Origin: Undibacterium sp. CCC3.4
GTDB lineage: Bacteria; Pseudomonadota; Gammaproteobacteria; Burkholderiales; Burkholderiaceae_D
Direction of reading: 5' to 3'
Assembly (NCBI RefSeq): GCF_034347425.1
Contig: NZ_CP133779.1
Coordinates: 1,550,001-1,614,000, forward strand
DNA: 64,000 nt
The notes beneath the pieces are model-generated. The model saw nothing but the letters and a program-made list of their open reading frames with translations. It had not been told where the DNA came from and ran no database searches. This document shows, one piece after another, positions 29,196 through 39,127 of the stretch (its first letter is position 1; the number at the start of each line of letters is the position of its first letter). The translations under genes and the position numbers were made by a program.

Positions 29196-30359
29196 ATGAA
29201 TTCCCGCCTTGTACGCGTCTTGCTTCCTGCTACGCTGAGTTTGTTCTTGCTCGCTCCGGCCACCGCCCAAATCAAGGTCGGGGTGAATGTCTCGGCCACC
29301 GGTGCCGGGGCTTCGCTGGGGATTGCAGAAAAAAATACTTTCGCGCTGCTGCCGCGTGAAATCGCTGGAAAAAAAGTCGAATACATTATTCTCGATGACG
29401 CTTCCGACAGCACCACGGCGGTCAAAAATGCGCGCAAGCTGGTGTCGGAAGAGAAGGTCGATTTATTGATCGGCTCGACCATCACGCCAACTTCCTTGGC
29501 GATGATCGATGTTGCGGCGGAAAGCGAAACGCCGATGATTTCCATGGCTGCCGCCGTATCCATCATCGCGCCGGCTGATGCCAAGCGGTTTTGGGTTTTC
29601 AAAACGCCGCAAAACGACACCCATATGTCGACCGCCATTATCAGTCACATGCTCGACGCCGGCGTGCGCACGGTGGCTTTCATCGGTTTCAACGATGCGT
29701 ATGGTGAGGGCTGGTACCGCGAGTTTTCGCGTTTGGCCGAAAGCCGCAAGCTTAAACTGCTAGCCAATGAACGCTTCGCCCGTCCCGATACCTCGGTGAC
29801 TGGTCAGGTATTGAAGATCATGGCCGTCAACCCCGATGCCGTGCTCATTGCCGGTGCCGGCACACCGGCTGCCTTACCGCAGAAAACCCTCAAAGAGCGC
29901 GGTTACCGCGGCAAAATTTATCAAACCCACGGCGTTGCCAACAATGATTTTCTGCGTGTTTGTGGCAAAGATTGCGAAGGCACTTGGCTGCCGGCTGGCC
30001 CGATGCTGGTGGCGGCCCAATTGCCGAACGATAATCCGGTCAAAAAATCGGCCCTGAAGTATATCGCCGCGTATGAAAAAGTGTATGGCGTCGGCTCGGT
30101 ATCGACTTTTGGCGGTCATGCCTGGGATGCCGGCTTGTTACTGGAAAATGCGCTACCGACCGCGTTGAAAAAAGCCCAACCGGGCAGCAAAGAATTCCGC
30201 GCCGCCTTACGCACGGCAATCGAAAATACCAGCAACTTGGCGACCTCGCACGGCATCGTCAATATGAACAGCACAGACCACCTCGGTCTCGATCAGCGTT
30301 CGCGCGTGATGGTGCAAATCGTCGGTGGCAGCTGGAAGCTCGGTTCCTCGGCAAACTGA
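29196..30359 (+). CDS. Branched-chain amino-acid type ABC transporter, substrate-binding protein
   Basis: A 387-residue periplasmic binding protein of the LivJ/LivK (peripla_BP_6) family. A signal peptide (LLPATLSLFLLAPATA, cleavage about residue 26) precedes IKVGVNVSATGAGASLGI and the domain stretches VEYIILDDASDSTTAVKNAR, LLIGSTITPTSLAMIDVAAE and FGGHAWDAGLLLENALP. A strong GAGGAG ribosome binding site lies before the ATG. It is the first gene of the four-gene transporter operon. The ligand cannot be told from sequence; related proteins bind branched-chain amino acids, amides or aromatic acids. Confidence 0.9.
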   Translation: MNSRLVRVLLPATLSLFLLAPATAQIKVGVNVSATGAGASLGIAEKNTFALLPREIAGKKVEYIILDDASDSTTAVKNARKLVSEEKVDLLIGSTITPTSLAMIDVAAESETPMISMAAAVSIIAPADAKRFWVFKTPQNDTHMSTAIISHMLDAGVRTVAFIGFNDAYGEGWYREFSRLAESRKLKLLANERFARPDTSVTGQVLKIMAVNPDAVLIAGAGTPAALPQKTLKERGYRGKIYQTHGVANNDFLRVCGKDCEGTWLPAGPMLVAAQLPNDNPVKKSALKYIAAYEKVYGVGSVSTFGGHAWDAGLLLENALPTALKKAQPGSKEFRAALRTAIENTSNLATSHGIVNMNSTDHLGLDQRSRVMVQIVGGSWKLGSSAN

Positions 30360-30368
30360 GACAAATTC

Positions 30369-31442
30369 ATGGATTTTTCTATCGCTGCCATTCTGGCGCA
30401 GGATGGCATTACCAATGGCGCTGTGTATGTGCTGCTGGCCTTGGCTCTGGTGCTGGTATTTTCGGTGACACGGGTAATTTTTATTGCGCAAGGCGAATTT
30501 GTCGCTTTTGGTGCGCTCAGTTTGGCGGCGATCCAAGCCGGTCATGTGCCGGCTACGTTGAACTTATTGCTGGCGCTGGGCGCGCTGTGTCTGCTGCGCG
30601 AGACCCTGCTGTTAGTGCGCACCGTGTGGCGCGCCGGTGGCCGTGATTGGCGACGCGCTTGCTGGCAGTGGCTGCGCTGCTGCGGCAGCTTGCTGCTGTT
30701 GCCGGCGATTGCCGCGCTGGCGCTGCGCCATACCGATTTGCAGCAATGGCCCTTGGCGCTGCAAGCCTTGCTCACGCTGGGCATCGTCACGCCCTTGGCC
30801 CCACTGTTGTATCGGCTGGCATTCGAGCCGCTCGCCAGCGCCGGTACGCTGGTGTTGTTAATCGTCTCGGTCGGCGTGCATATGGCCTTGACCGGCTTGG
30901 GCCTGCTCATGTTCGGTCCGGAAGGTTCGCGCACCACGCCGTTTTCCGAGGCGCGCTGCGACTTCGCCGGTTTGCAAATTGGTGGGCAAAGCTTGGTGGT
31001 GGTACTGACGGCCTTGCTGCTGATGCTGCTGTTCTATGTGTACTTCGAGCGTACTTTGGCCGGCAAAGCCTTGCGTGCTACGGCCGTTAATCGCTTGGGC
31101 GCGCAATTGGTCGGCATCGGCACCCGCGCTGCCGGCTTGCGCGCGTTTACCATGGCCGGTGCACTTGGCACCGTCTGCGGCATCTTGATTTCGCCGCTGA
31201 CGACGGTGTATTACGACAGCGGTTTTCTGATCGGCCTGAAAGGTTTTGTCGGTGCCATCGTCGGTGGGCTGGTCAGCTATCCCTTGGCCGCGGCCGGCGC
31301 GCTGTTGGTCGGCTTGCTCGAGGCGTATGCCTCGTTTTGGGCCAGCGCTTACAAAGAAGTGATTGTGTTCGCCTTGATCATTCCGGTATTGTGGTGGCGC
31401 TCGCTGCACAGCACCGTGCTTGACCAGGAGGATGAAGCATGA
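30369..31442 (+). CDS. Branched-chain amino-acid type ABC transporter permease (LivH family)
   Basis: A 357-residue inner-membrane permease beginning [25 protein letters not shown]. It has many hydrophobic segments and the LivH-type cytoplasmic loop [22 protein letters not shown], followed by [20 protein letters not shown] and [22 protein letters not shown]. It forms the channel with the LivM-like half of the next protein. Its stop overlaps the next start (ATGA). Confidence 0.92.
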   Translation: MDFSIAAILAQDGITNGAVYVLLALALVLVFSVTRVIFIAQGEFVAFGALSLAAIQAGHVPATLNLLLALGALCLLRETLLLVRTVWRAGGRDWRRACWQWLRCCGSLLLLPAIAALALRHTDLQQWPLALQALLTLGIVTPLAPLLYRLAFEPLASAGTLVLLIVSVGVHMALTGLGLLMFGPEGSRTTPFSEARCDFAGLQIGGQSLVVVLTALLLMLLFYVYFERTLAGKALRATAVNRLGAQLVGIGTRAAGLRAFTMAGALGTVCGILISPLTTVYYDSGFLIGLKGFVGAIVGGLVSYPLAAAGALLVGLLEAYASFWASAYKEVIVFALIIPVLWWRSLHSTVLDQEDEA

Positions 31443-33262
31443 GTCGCCAGATCTTGCGTGGCCGGGCGGCTGCGGTGTTGGCAATATCAGCAGTATTGGC
31501 AGTCGGTTTGCTGCCGCAATTAGCGCTCGGCGAATACTGGATCACCTTGGCCAATTACATAGGCTTGTCGGCCATCGTCGCGCTCGGCTTGGTGTTGTTG
31601 ACGGGGATAGGCGGATTGACCTCATTCGGGCAAGCGGCCTTCGTCGGTATCGGTGCCTACAGCAGCGCTTGGCTCAGCACCGCCGGTGCCGGTTCGCCTT
31701 GGTCCGGTTTGGCCTTGGGCTTGCTGCTGACGCTACTGTGTGCCAGCGCGCTGGGCTTGATCAGCATGCGCTTGTCGGGCCATTATCTGCCGCTCGGTAC
31801 CATCGCCTGGGGTTTGTCTTTGTATTTCTTGTTCGGTAATTTTGAATTCCTCGGCAAATACGATGGCATCAACGGCATTCCGCCTATCGCCTTCGGCAGC
31901 CTGCTGCTCAATACGCCAAGGCGCATGTTCGTGCTGATCTGGTGCATCGTGCTGTTGGCGGTGCTGGCGCTGCACCGCTTATTAGCCTCGCGCTCGGGCC
32001 GCGCGATTCGCGCCCTCAAAGGCGGTGTGCTGATGGCCGAAGCCATGGGCGTCCATACCGTCAATCTGAAGTTGATCATCTTCGTGATCGCCGCGCTGCT
32101 GGCCAGTGTCTCGGGCTGGTTGTATGCGCATTTACAGCGCTCGGTCAATCCTACGCCTTTTGGTCTGCAAGCCGGCATTGAGTATCTGTTCATGACGGTA
32201 CTCGGTGGTGCCGGCCATGTATGGGGCGCCTTGCTCGGTTCGGCCATGGTGATCGTGCTCAAAGATCAGTTGCAAACTCTGCTGCCGGCTGTGTTGGGCA
32301 GTAGCGGTAATTTTGACATCATCGTCTTCGGTGTCGTGCTGGTGCTGATACTGCAAACCGCGCGCGATGGCGTCTGGCCTTATTTGGCTGCCGCATTAGT
32401 GCGGCTTAGCGGCAGTATAGCGCCGCCGGCACCGCTGCCAGCGTGTCAACCGCTGCCACAGCGTGCGCAGCCCGCGGCCGGCAGTTTGTTGTTGGAAGTT
32501 GATCAGCTCAGCAAACGCTTCGGTGGCTTAATCGCGCTCAATCAGATGCAGTTTCAATTACGGGCCGGACAAATACTTGGTTTGATCGGTCCCAATGGGG
32601 CTGGCAAATCGACCATGTTCAATGTGATCAGCGGAGTATTGCCGGCCACTGAAGGCGCGCTGTATTTTCATTGCGATGGTCAGCGGCACGCGCTGGCTAA
32701 GCTGCCGGCACGCACGATAGCGGCACTCGGCATTGCCCGCAGTTTTCAACATGTACGTCTGCAAGCGGACATGAGTGTGCTGCACAACGTTGCTATCGGC
32801 GCGCATTTACGCGGCAAACACCACGACCTGATCGAAGTCTGTCTCAGCATTGCCGCACCTGGTTTGGCGATGGAACAGCGCTTGTTGGCGACGGCACAGC
32901 TGCAATTGCAACGACTCGGTTTGGCGCAGCTGATGCACGCGCCGGCCGGCAGTCTGGCCCTGGGCCAGCAACGCTTGGTCGAAATTGCCCGCGCCTTATG
33001 CTGCGATCCCTTGCTGCTGCTGTTAGATGAACCGGCGGCCGGTTTGCGCTATCAAGAGAAACAGGAATTGGCTGCGGTGCTGCGTCAATTACGTGCCGCG
33101 GGCATGAGTATTTTATTGGTTGAACACGATATGGATTTTGTCATGAATGTTTGCGACGAATTGGTGGTGATGGAATTCGGTAGCAAAATCGCACAAGGCA
33201 CGCCAGCCGAGGTACAGCAAGATCCGGCGGTGTTGGCCGCGTACCTCGGCGGGCTGGAGTGA
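31439..33262 (+). CDS. Fused LivM permease - LivG ATPase
   Basis: A 607-residue fusion. Residues 1 to about 325 form a LivM-type permease with [51 protein letters not shown] and the loop [22 protein letters not shown] proline-rich linker (about 325-345) leads to a LivG-type ABC ATPase with Walker A at 384-391 (GPNGAGKS), signature [13 protein letters not shown], and Walker [12 protein letters not shown]. Note the ABC signature is LALGQ rather than LSGGQ. Permease and ATPase are usually separate genes, but the fused form is known in some proteobacteria. Confidence 0.92.
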   Translation: MSRQILRGRAAAVLAISAVLAVGLLPQLALGEYWITLANYIGLSAIVALGLVLLTGIGGLTSFGQAAFVGIGAYSSAWLSTAGAGSPWSGLALGLLLTLLCASALGLISMRLSGHYLPLGTIAWGLSLYFLFGNFEFLGKYDGINGIPPIAFGSLLLNTPRRMFVLIWCIVLLAVLALHRLLASRSGRAIRALKGGVLMAEAMGVHTVNLKLIIFVIAALLASVSGWLYAHLQRSVNPTPFGLQAGIEYLFMTVLGGAGHVWGALLGSAMVIVLKDQLQTLLPAVLGSSGNFDIIVFGVVLVLILQTARDGVWPYLAAALVRLSGSIAPPAPLPACQPLPQRAQPAAGSLLLEVDQLSKRFGGLIALNQMQFQLRAGQILGLIGPNGAGKSTMFNVISGVLPATEGALYFHCDGQRHALAKLPARTIAALGIARSFQHVRLQADMSVLHNVAIGAHLRGKHHDLIEVCLSIAAPGLAMEQRLLATAQLQLQRLGLAQLMHAPAGSLALGQQRLVEIARALCCDPLLLLLDEPAAGLRYQEKQELAAVLRQLRAAGMSILLVEHDMDFVMNVCDELVVMEFGSKIAQGTPAEVQQDPAVLAAYLGGLE

Positions 33263-34011
33263 TGGCGCAGCCGATACTCTGTCAAGCCGAGCAGATCGAA
33301 GTTTGTTACGGTAAAGTCGCGGCCTTGCATGGCATAGCTGTGGTGGTCCCTGCGGCTGGCATTGTCACTGTGATTGGTCCCAACGGTGCCGGTAAATCGA
33401 GTTTGCTCAATGCCTTGGCCGGGGCTTTGCCAATCGGTGCCAGCCAGCGCGGATCGATTGAGTATGACGGCCACGATTGTTCGGCTTGGGCGATCGAGCG
33501 GCGCGTTGCTGCCGGTATGTCTTTGGTACCGGAAAAGCGCGAACTGTTTTCGAGCATGAAGGTGGAAGATAATCTGCTGCTCGGCAGTTATTGCCGCTAT
33601 GCCGCCGGCCTGCCCGACTATGCCGATCAATTGGGCATGGTGTATGACTTATTTCCACGTTTGCGCCAGCGGCGCAGCCAATTGGCTGGCAGTTTGTCTG
33701 GCGGTGAGCGGCAAATGTTGGCGCTGGGGCGCGCCCTGATGGCTAAACCACGTTTGCTGCTGCTGGATGAACCTAGCCTCGGTTTGGCGCCGCTGATAGT
33801 CAAAGAGATTTTTCACATCATCCGACAACTGCGCGACAGTGGCGTCGGTATTTTATTGGTCGAACAAAATGCCCGGGCTGCCCTGCAGGTGGCCGATTAC
33901 GCCTATGTGCTGGAAACCGGCAGCATCGTACTCGAAGGGCCAGCGGCCGACTTGGCCGATGATGCGCGGGTGATCGAAACTTATCTGGGTCTGGCTGCGC
34001 GGCGTACCTGA
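33262..34011 (+). CDS. Branched-chain amino-acid type ABC transporter ATPase (LivF family)
   Basis: A 249-residue ATPase starting [20 protein letters not shown] at ATG 33262, overlapping the upstream stop by one base. It has Walker A GPNGAGKS (39-46), signature SLSGGERQML, Walker B LLLLDEPSLGLAP, and the LivF-type EQNARAALQVADYAYVLETG. It pairs with the LivG half of the preceding fusion protein to energise uptake. Confidence 0.93.
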   Translation: MAQPILCQAEQIEVCYGKVAALHGIAVVVPAAGIVTVIGPNGAGKSSLLNALAGALPIGASQRGSIEYDGHDCSAWAIERRVAAGMSLVPEKRELFSSMKVEDNLLLGSYCRYAAGLPDYADQLGMVYDLFPRLRQRRSQLAGSLSGGERQMLALGRALMAKPRLLLLDEPSLGLAPLIVKEIFHIIRQLRDSGVGILLVEQNARAALQVADYAYVLETGSIVLEGPAADLADDARVIETYLGLAARRT

Positions 34012-34074
34012 GTCAGTGCAGCCGCATCGGCAACGGTCAATTCCGCTGCGATTAAAGGCGCGTTTCCCAAGGCC

Positions 34075-34851
34075 TCACTGAGTATCACACATCCACTCTT
34101 GCAAACCTTGCACCCATTTCGCGGCCGGCAGTTTGGTTTGCGCGCGAATTTCAGCGGCGCGCGCAAACAGGACATCGAAGTCGATGGCCGGTGCTTGTTT
34201 GAAGGCGATCGCGACGGTGTTGGCATCATGCACCAGCGGCAGCCAGACCACGGCGTCGAAGGCGTTTTCCAAGGCTTCGAGGTGGGCGGTGCAGGTGGCG
34301 GCATAGTTTTGCGGGTCGCCGAATAAATTCACCGTCAGCATGCCCTGTTCGTTGAGACAATCGGCACAGGCTTGATAGAACGCCGCGCCACCCAGCGCTG
34401 GCGCTGCTGCGCTGGCGTCGTACAGGTCAACCTGCAGGACATCGAGCGTGCCGTGATGGGCGCGCTCATTGACGAATTGCAGCGCATCCATGCACAGCAC
34501 TTGTAGACGGGTGTCGTTCGGTGGTAATTTGAAATGCTCGTGGCAAGCTTTGATGACCAGCGGATTGAGTTCGATCGCCGTGATCTGCGCTTGCGGAAAC
34601 TGGCGGTAACAAAACTTGGTCAGCGCCGCCGCACCGAGGCCGAGCTGGGCGATGTGGCGCGGGTCATCGGTAAACAACAACCACATCATCATCTGTTGCA
34701 CGTATTCGAGCTCGATCTGATCGGGCATGGCCATGCGCATCGAGCCTTGAATCGCATCCGAGGCCAAGTGCAGCGAGCGCACGCCGATGAATTCGGAAAT
34801 CGAAATTTCCGGTAGCAAGGGTGGCAGGATTTGGTACGTGATCAAGCTCAT
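34075..34851 (-). CDS. Spermidine synthase-like methyltransferase-fold protein
   Basis: A 258-residue protein starting MSLITYQILPPLLPEISISE. It has the Rossmann fold of aminopropyltransferases: LTFDDP-like LLFTDDPRHIAQLGLGAAALT, ITAIELNPLVIKAC, LQVLCMDALQFV and DVLQVDLYDAS. The usual GGGDG glycine motif is GLGAA, so true polyamine synthesis is uncertain. The ATG overlaps the stop of an upstream GST gene. The best description is a SpeE-like protein of unknown substrate. Confidence 0.75.
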   Translation of the reverse strand: MSLITYQILPPLLPEISISEFIGVRSLHLASDAIQGSMRMAMPDQIELEYVQQMMMWLLFTDDPRHIAQLGLGAAALTKFCYRQFPQAQITAIELNPLVIKACHEHFKLPPNDTRLQVLCMDALQFVNERAHHGTLDVLQVDLYDASAAAPALGGAAFYQACADCLNEQGMLTVNLFGDPQNYAATCTAHLEALENAFDAVVWLPLVHDANTVAIAFKQAPAIDFDVLFARAAEIRAQTKLPAAKWVQGLQEWMCDTQ

Positions 34852-35489
34852 GCCGCGACCGGCCAGGCGCTCAATGCTTCGGTTTGCTGCATGCTGTGCC
34901 AACTCGGACGGGCGCAGACCAGCTCGGCCAAGCCGCGTAAGGCCGGCCAGTCGGTGGCCGGGCGTGGCATCGCGCGCGACCAGCGCATGAGCATGGCGAG
35001 CATCAGGTCGGCACCGGAGAATTGTTGACCCAGCAAGTAGGGGCCGTGCGTGCGCAGATGTTGATCGAGGTGTTCCCAGATGCGGGCAATTTTCTCTTGC
35101 AAGGCCGTGCTCAGTTCCGCCGGATGGCTGGCGTAGCCGAGATCGCTCGGATAAAACCACAGGCGAAAGGCCGGTTGCAAGTTATTGCATAGATAAATAA
35201 GCCACTCGCGCCAGGCCTCGTGCAGCGCGCTGCCGCTGGCCGGTGCCAGCGCTGACTGTGGATGGCGCTCGGCTAACAACATCAGCAAGGCGGCTGATTC
35301 GACCCGCGCCGCACCATCGACGATCAGGGTCGGTACCACGCCGGCCGGGTTGATGGCCAGGTAGTGCGCTTGTTTTTGCTGGCCGCTGGCAAAGTCGACT
35401 AATTCCAAGCGATGGGCTGCGCCAGTTTCGAGTAAGGCCAGATGGACCAGCATGCTGGCAGTGCCGGGTGAGTAATAGAGGGTGTACAT
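34848..35489 (-). CDS. Glutathione S-transferase family protein
   Basis: A 213-residue protein with an N-terminal thioredoxin-like GST domain (MYTLYYSPGTASMLVHLALL, INPAGVVPTLIVDG, ESAALLMLLAERHP) and a C-terminal helical domain (GQQFSGADLMLAMLMRW). A Ser or Tyr in the YYSPGTAS stretch would activate glutathione, as in beta-class enzymes. It lies 3 bp after moeB and is coupled to the SpeE-like gene. Substrate unknown. Confidence 0.9.
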   Translation of the reverse strand: MYTLYYSPGTASMLVHLALLETGAAHRLELVDFASGQQKQAHYLAINPAGVVPTLIVDGAARVESAALLMLLAERHPQSALAPASGSALHEAWREWLIYLCNNLQPAFRLWFYPSDLGYASHPAELSTALQEKIARIWEHLDQHLRTHGPYLLGQQFSGADLMLAMLMRWSRAMPRPATDWPALRGLAELVCARPSWHSMQQTEALSAWPVAA

Positions 35490-35492
35490 GCG

Positions 35493-36263
35493 TCAGTTTT
35501 CATTCAGAGGTGAGGGCTGCCGGTGGCACACCGGACAAGCGGGATTGGCGGCAATGCTGATGCTGTGCCATTCCATGCTGAGGGCATCGAGCATGAGCAG
35601 GCGACCGTTGAGCGAGCGGCCGATCTGCATAATCAGTTTCAGTGCTTCGGCCGCTTGCATGGCACCGATGATGCCGACCAGTGGCGCGAACACGCCCATG
35701 GCCGAACACAGCACTTCTTCAAACACTTGATCGGGTGGAAACAGGCAAGCATAACAGGGGGCGTCGGCTTGGCGCCGATCGAACACGCTGATCTGGGCAT
35801 CAAAGCCGATTGCCGCCCCCGATACCAATGGTACGCCAGCTGTGACGCAGGCGGCGTTGAGGGCATGACGGGTCGCGAAGTTATCGCTGCAATCGAGTAC
35901 CACGTCGGCCTGTGCTACCAAGTCGGCGAAGCCGGCGGCATCGGCGCGCTGTTGCAGCGCGATGATATCGATCTCGGGGTTAATTTGTTGCAGCGTGTGT
36001 TTGCCGGATTCGACCTTGGGCTGGCCGATGCGGGCGGTGGTGTGCAGAATTTGTCTTTGTAAATTGGTCAGATCGACCGTGTCGTGGTCGACCAAGGTGA
36101 TGCGACCGACGCCGGCACTGGCCAAGTACAAGGCGGCCGGCGAGCCGAGTCCGCCGGCACCGATGATGAGTGCGCGGGCGACCGAAATTTTCTGCTGACC
36201 TTCGATGCCGATTTGGTCGAGCAGAATGTGGCGCGAGTAACGTAAGAGTTGTTGGTCGTTCAT
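35493..36263 (-). CDS. moeB: MoeB/ThiF-type sulfur-carrier adenylyltransferase
   Basis: A 256-residue E1-like enzyme that adenylates the C-terminus of a sulfur carrier (MoaD or ThiS). Visible are the N-terminal RYSRHILLDQIGIEGQQKI, the ATP site ALIIGAGGLGSPAALYLASAGVG split over the glycine loop, NLQRQILH, DCSDNFATR, and two CxxC zinc pairs (CYAC and CPVC). There is no C-terminal rhodanese domain. MoeB versus ThiF cannot be settled by sequence alone. Downstream of ctpA, with a terminator between. Confidence 0.87.
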   Translation of the reverse strand: MNDQQLLRYSRHILLDQIGIEGQQKISVARALIIGAGGLGSPAALYLASAGVGRITLVDHDTVDLTNLQRQILHTTARIGQPKVESGKHTLQQINPEIDIIALQQRADAAGFADLVAQADVVLDCSDNFATRHALNAACVTAGVPLVSGAAIGFDAQISVFDRRQADAPCYACLFPPDQVFEEVLCSAMGVFAPLVGIIGAMQAAEALKLIMQIGRSLNGRLLMLDALSMEWHSISIAANPACPVCHRQPSPLNEN

Positions 36264-36271
36264 GTTGTTGT

Positions 36272-36296
36272 AAAAAAGGCCGCTGACGCGGCCTTT
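36272..36296 (-). terminator. Rho-independent terminator after ctpA
   Basis: On the minus strand, AAAGGCCGC, loop GTCA, GCGGCCTTT, then a run of T (plus-strand A run at 36272-36277). It lies between the ctpA stop and the moeB start, so moeB, GST and the SpeE-like gene would rely on readthrough or their own promoter. Confidence 0.8.
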
Positions 36297-36299
36297 GGT

Positions 36300-37775
36300 T
36301 TATTTTTTCTTCAGTTCGGATTTGCTGTCTTTATCGGATTTCTCCGCACCCGACTCATTTTTACTTTCTTTACCATCTTTCAGATCTTTGGCTTCGGTCA
36401 CCTTGACTGGCAAGCCTTTGAGGTGATTGAGTGCTTGGGTCAACTGGTAGTCGTCTTTGCTGCCGTATTCGAGCGGCTTGCTTTTCTTGGCCAAGGCGAT
36501 CAGGCGTTGCTCTTCTTCGAGCTCGTCCACCTTAGGACGCACGGTTTCGGCTTCCTTATCGTTGCTCAAATGTTTTTGCAAGTCGGCTTCACGGGTGCGC
36601 AGGCTGTTGAAGCCGTCGCCTTCCGCAGTTTCTTCGACGTTCAGATCGGGTACGATACCTTTGGCTTGGATCGAGCGGCCATTCGGTGTGTAATAGCGTG
36701 CCGTAGTCAGTTTGACGGCGGTATCAGCGGAAATCTGGCGTATCGTTTGTACCGATCCTTTGCCAAAACTTTGGGTGCCGATGATGGTGGCGCGCTTGTA
36801 ATCTTGCAGGGCACCGGCGACGATTTCCGAGGCTGAGGCCGAACCGGTATTGATCAATACCACCATCGGTACGTTTTTGATCGCTTCCGGCAGTTTTGCC
36901 AACGGGTCGCTGACGGTGCGGCCGGTGTAAAACTCGCGCTTGGCATAATAGGTGGCTTTCGAGTCCGGCAATTGGCCATTGGTCGATACCACGGCGACGT
37001 CTTTCGGCAGAAAGGCGGCCGACACACCGATAGCGCCCGGCAATACGCCGCCCGGATCGTTACGCAAGTCCAGCACCAAGCCCTTGATCGATGGATCCTG
37101 GGCATACAGCATCTGGATTTTTTTTGCCATGTCTTCGACAGTCGGCTCTTGGAACTGCGAGATTCTCAGCCAGGCATAGCCGGGTTCGATGATCTTCGCT
37201 TTCACGCTTTGCTGTTTGATCAGTTCGCGCGTGATGGTGACGACGATAGGCTTGTCTTCATTTTTGCGGGCGATGGTCAGGGTGATCTTGGTATTCGGTT
37301 CGCCGCGCATTTTTTTAACGGCTTCATCGAGTGACAAGCCCTTGACCTGTATCGAATCGAGTCGGGTGATCAGATCGCCGGGTTTCAGGCCAGCGCGGTA
37401 GGCCGGCGAATCTTCGATCGGCGAAATGATTTTGACGTAGCCGTCTTCCATGCCGACTTCGATGCCAAGGCCGACGAATTTACCTTGGGTACCTTCTTTA
37501 AGTTCTTTGAAGGATTTTTTATCGAGGTAGGCAGAATGTGGATCGAGCGAGGCGACCATGCCGGTAATAGCTTCTTCCAACAGCTTTTTATCTTCCACCG
37601 GTTCGACATAATCTGATTTGATCAGACCGAAGACATCTGCCAACTGGCGCAGCTCTTCTACTGGCAGCGGGCTGCCGGCACTTTTTTGGGCCAACGCAGA
37701 AAACTGCATCGATGCTGCCACGCCGGCTACCATGCCCAGGCCGATTAAGCCGAAATTCTTGAATTTACTGCCCAT
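36300..37775 (-). CDS. ctpA: C-terminal processing serine peptidase (S41)
   Basis: A 491-residue periplasmic protease of the CtpA/Prc family. An N-terminal signal or anchor segment (residues 7-30) leads to a PDZ domain (about 98-180, FVGLGIEVGMEDGYVKIIS) and the S41 domain with catalytic Ser314 (GSASASEI) and Lys339 (SFGKGSVQ), plus LRNDPGGVL. The C-terminal 80 residues are lysine- and glutamate-rich. With EnvC encoded 14 bp upstream it may help control cell-wall hydrolases; that link is inferred from conserved clustering. Confidence 0.95.
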   Translation of the reverse strand: MGSKFKNFGLIGLGMVAGVAASMQFSALAQKSAGSPLPVEELRQLADVFGLIKSDYVEPVEDKKLLEEAITGMVASLDPHSAYLDKKSFKELKEGTQGKFVGLGIEVGMEDGYVKIISPIEDSPAYRAGLKPGDLITRLDSIQVKGLSLDEAVKKMRGEPNTKITLTIARKNEDKPIVVTITRELIKQQSVKAKIIEPGYAWLRISQFQEPTVEDMAKKIQMLYAQDPSIKGLVLDLRNDPGGVLPGAIGVSAAFLPKDVAVVSTNGQLPDSKATYYAKREFYTGRTVSDPLAKLPEAIKNVPMVVLINTGSASASEIVAGALQDYKRATIIGTQSFGKGSVQTIRQISADTAVKLTTARYYTPNGRSIQAKGIVPDLNVEETAEGDGFNSLRTREADLQKHLSNDKEAETVRPKVDELEEEQRLIALAKKSKPLEYGSKDDYQLTQALNHLKGLPVKVTEAKDLKDGKESKNESGAEKSDKDSKSELKKK

Positions 37776-37789
37776 GATTCACCTAATGC

Positions 37790-39127
37790 CTATTTAACGA
37801 CGATCCAATTAAGCGGATCAAATGCCCGTCCTTGATGACGGATTTCAAAGTATAAACCGGATTCTTCATTGCCGCCGCTGTTACCTGCATTGGCAATTGT
37901 ATCGCCAGCTTTGACGCTGTCGCCGACATGTTTCAATACTGCCTGATTATTTCCGTAAATGCTCATGTATTGGTCGCCGTGAGCAATAATAAGCATATTT
38001 CCGTAACCTTTATACCAATCGGCAAAGATCACTTTGCCGGCGGCGATCGCTTTGACTTCGCTGCCCTCGGCCGCTTTGATGAATAAACCTTTCCAGGTCG
38101 GCCCATCGCCACGTTTGCTGCCGAATTTGGCCAGAATTTCACCCTTCAAAGGCGCGCGCAGTTGGCCTTTGAGTTTGTCGAATTCGCCGCTTGGTGGCGC
38201 TTCGCTTTTAGCTTGTTTTGGGGCTTCGTCGGCGTCGATCGCATTCGGGTTGGTTTTTTTGCCGGACTTTTTATCTGCCGCAGCTTGTTTAGCGCGTTCG
38301 GCTTTGGCTGCCGCGATTCTTTCTTGGCGCTGTTTTTCTTCCTGTTCTGCGCGGACTTGCTCGGCTTTGGCTTGATCTTGAATCAGTTGATCCAGACGTG
38401 AGACCAGATTACTGAGCCTTTGTTCATCTTTTTGTAAATTATCGGCTTGTTTTTTTTGTGCATACAGTTTATCGGATAACTGGCTGACCAAGCTGGCGTG
38501 CTTTTTCTTTTGTGCTTCGAGCGCGGCTTTGTGGTCGTTCTGCTCTGCGGCGATGTCGCTCAGATCGTCTTTAGCATCTTGTGCGGCGCGGGTGTTTTGT
38601 TCCACTGCGGCCAAACTGGTGCGCAAGCCGGCGATCAGTTTGGCCTGCGTTTGCGAGATGTACCCCATGTATTGCAGCTCGCGGTTGATGCGATTCGGGT
38701 TGTCACCCGAGAGCAGCAGTTTGATGCGGTCACTGTCGCCGCGTATGTACTGGCTGCGCAGGAAGGTCGACAAACGATTTTTTTGTCGCTCCACCTGAGC
38801 TTGCAAGGCTTCTTGCTGCTGTTGTAACTGCGTCAACTTGGTTTCGGTTTGCTGTTGTTCTTGCTGCAGGTCGCGTAAAGAGCGGTTGGCTTCGGAAATT
38901 GCCTGCTCCGACTCTGCCAACGCATCGCTGGCGTGGCCTTTGGCGTTTTCGGTTTTGTTGATGTCGGTTTTCAGTGCCTTGAGCTGCTGCTGCAATTCGG
39001 CGCGCGCGCTCTCGGCCTTGGCTTTTTGCTGGGTACGCGCCGTGCTGGCGGCCAGCGCGTCGGCCGCCGGGCCTGTCAAGGACAGGCCTAAGAAGCCGAG
39101 GCAGAGCAGGCGGACGACTGCTGCCAT
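37790..39127 (-). CDS. envC: Murein hydrolase activator EnvC
   Basis: EnvC-like proteins activate the amidases AmiA/AmiB at the septum from the periplasm. The 445-residue protein starts [20 protein letters not shown] (signal peptide), has long coiled coils (about residues 30-260, rich in Q, E, K), a basic/alanine-rich linker, and a C-terminal LytM/M23 domain (about 325-445) with GPTWKGLFIKAAEG and LIIAHGDQYMSIYGNN. The metal ligands of the HxGxD type are absent at the start of the domain, as in degenerate EnvC LytM domains, so it should be an activator rather than an enzyme. The start overlaps the gpmA stop by one base. Confidence 0.92.
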   Translation of the reverse strand: MAAVVRLLCLGFLGLSLTGPAADALAASTARTQQKAKAESARAELQQQLKALKTDINKTENAKGHASDALAESEQAISEANRSLRDLQQEQQQTETKLTQLQQQQEALQAQVERQKNRLSTFLRSQYIRGDSDRIKLLLSGDNPNRINRELQYMGYISQTQAKLIAGLRTSLAAVEQNTRAAQDAKDDLSDIAAEQNDHKAALEAQKKKHASLVSQLSDKLYAQKKQADNLQKDEQRLSNLVSRLDQLIQDQAKAEQVRAEQEEKQRQERIAAAKAERAKQAAADKKSGKKTNPNAIDADEAPKQAKSEAPPSGEFDKLKGQLRAPLKGEILAKFGSKRGDGPTWKGLFIKAAEGSEVKAIAAGKVIFADWYKGYGNMLIIAHGDQYMSIYGNNQAVLKHVGDSVKAGDTIANAGNSGGNEESGLYFEIRHQGRAFDPLNWIVVK

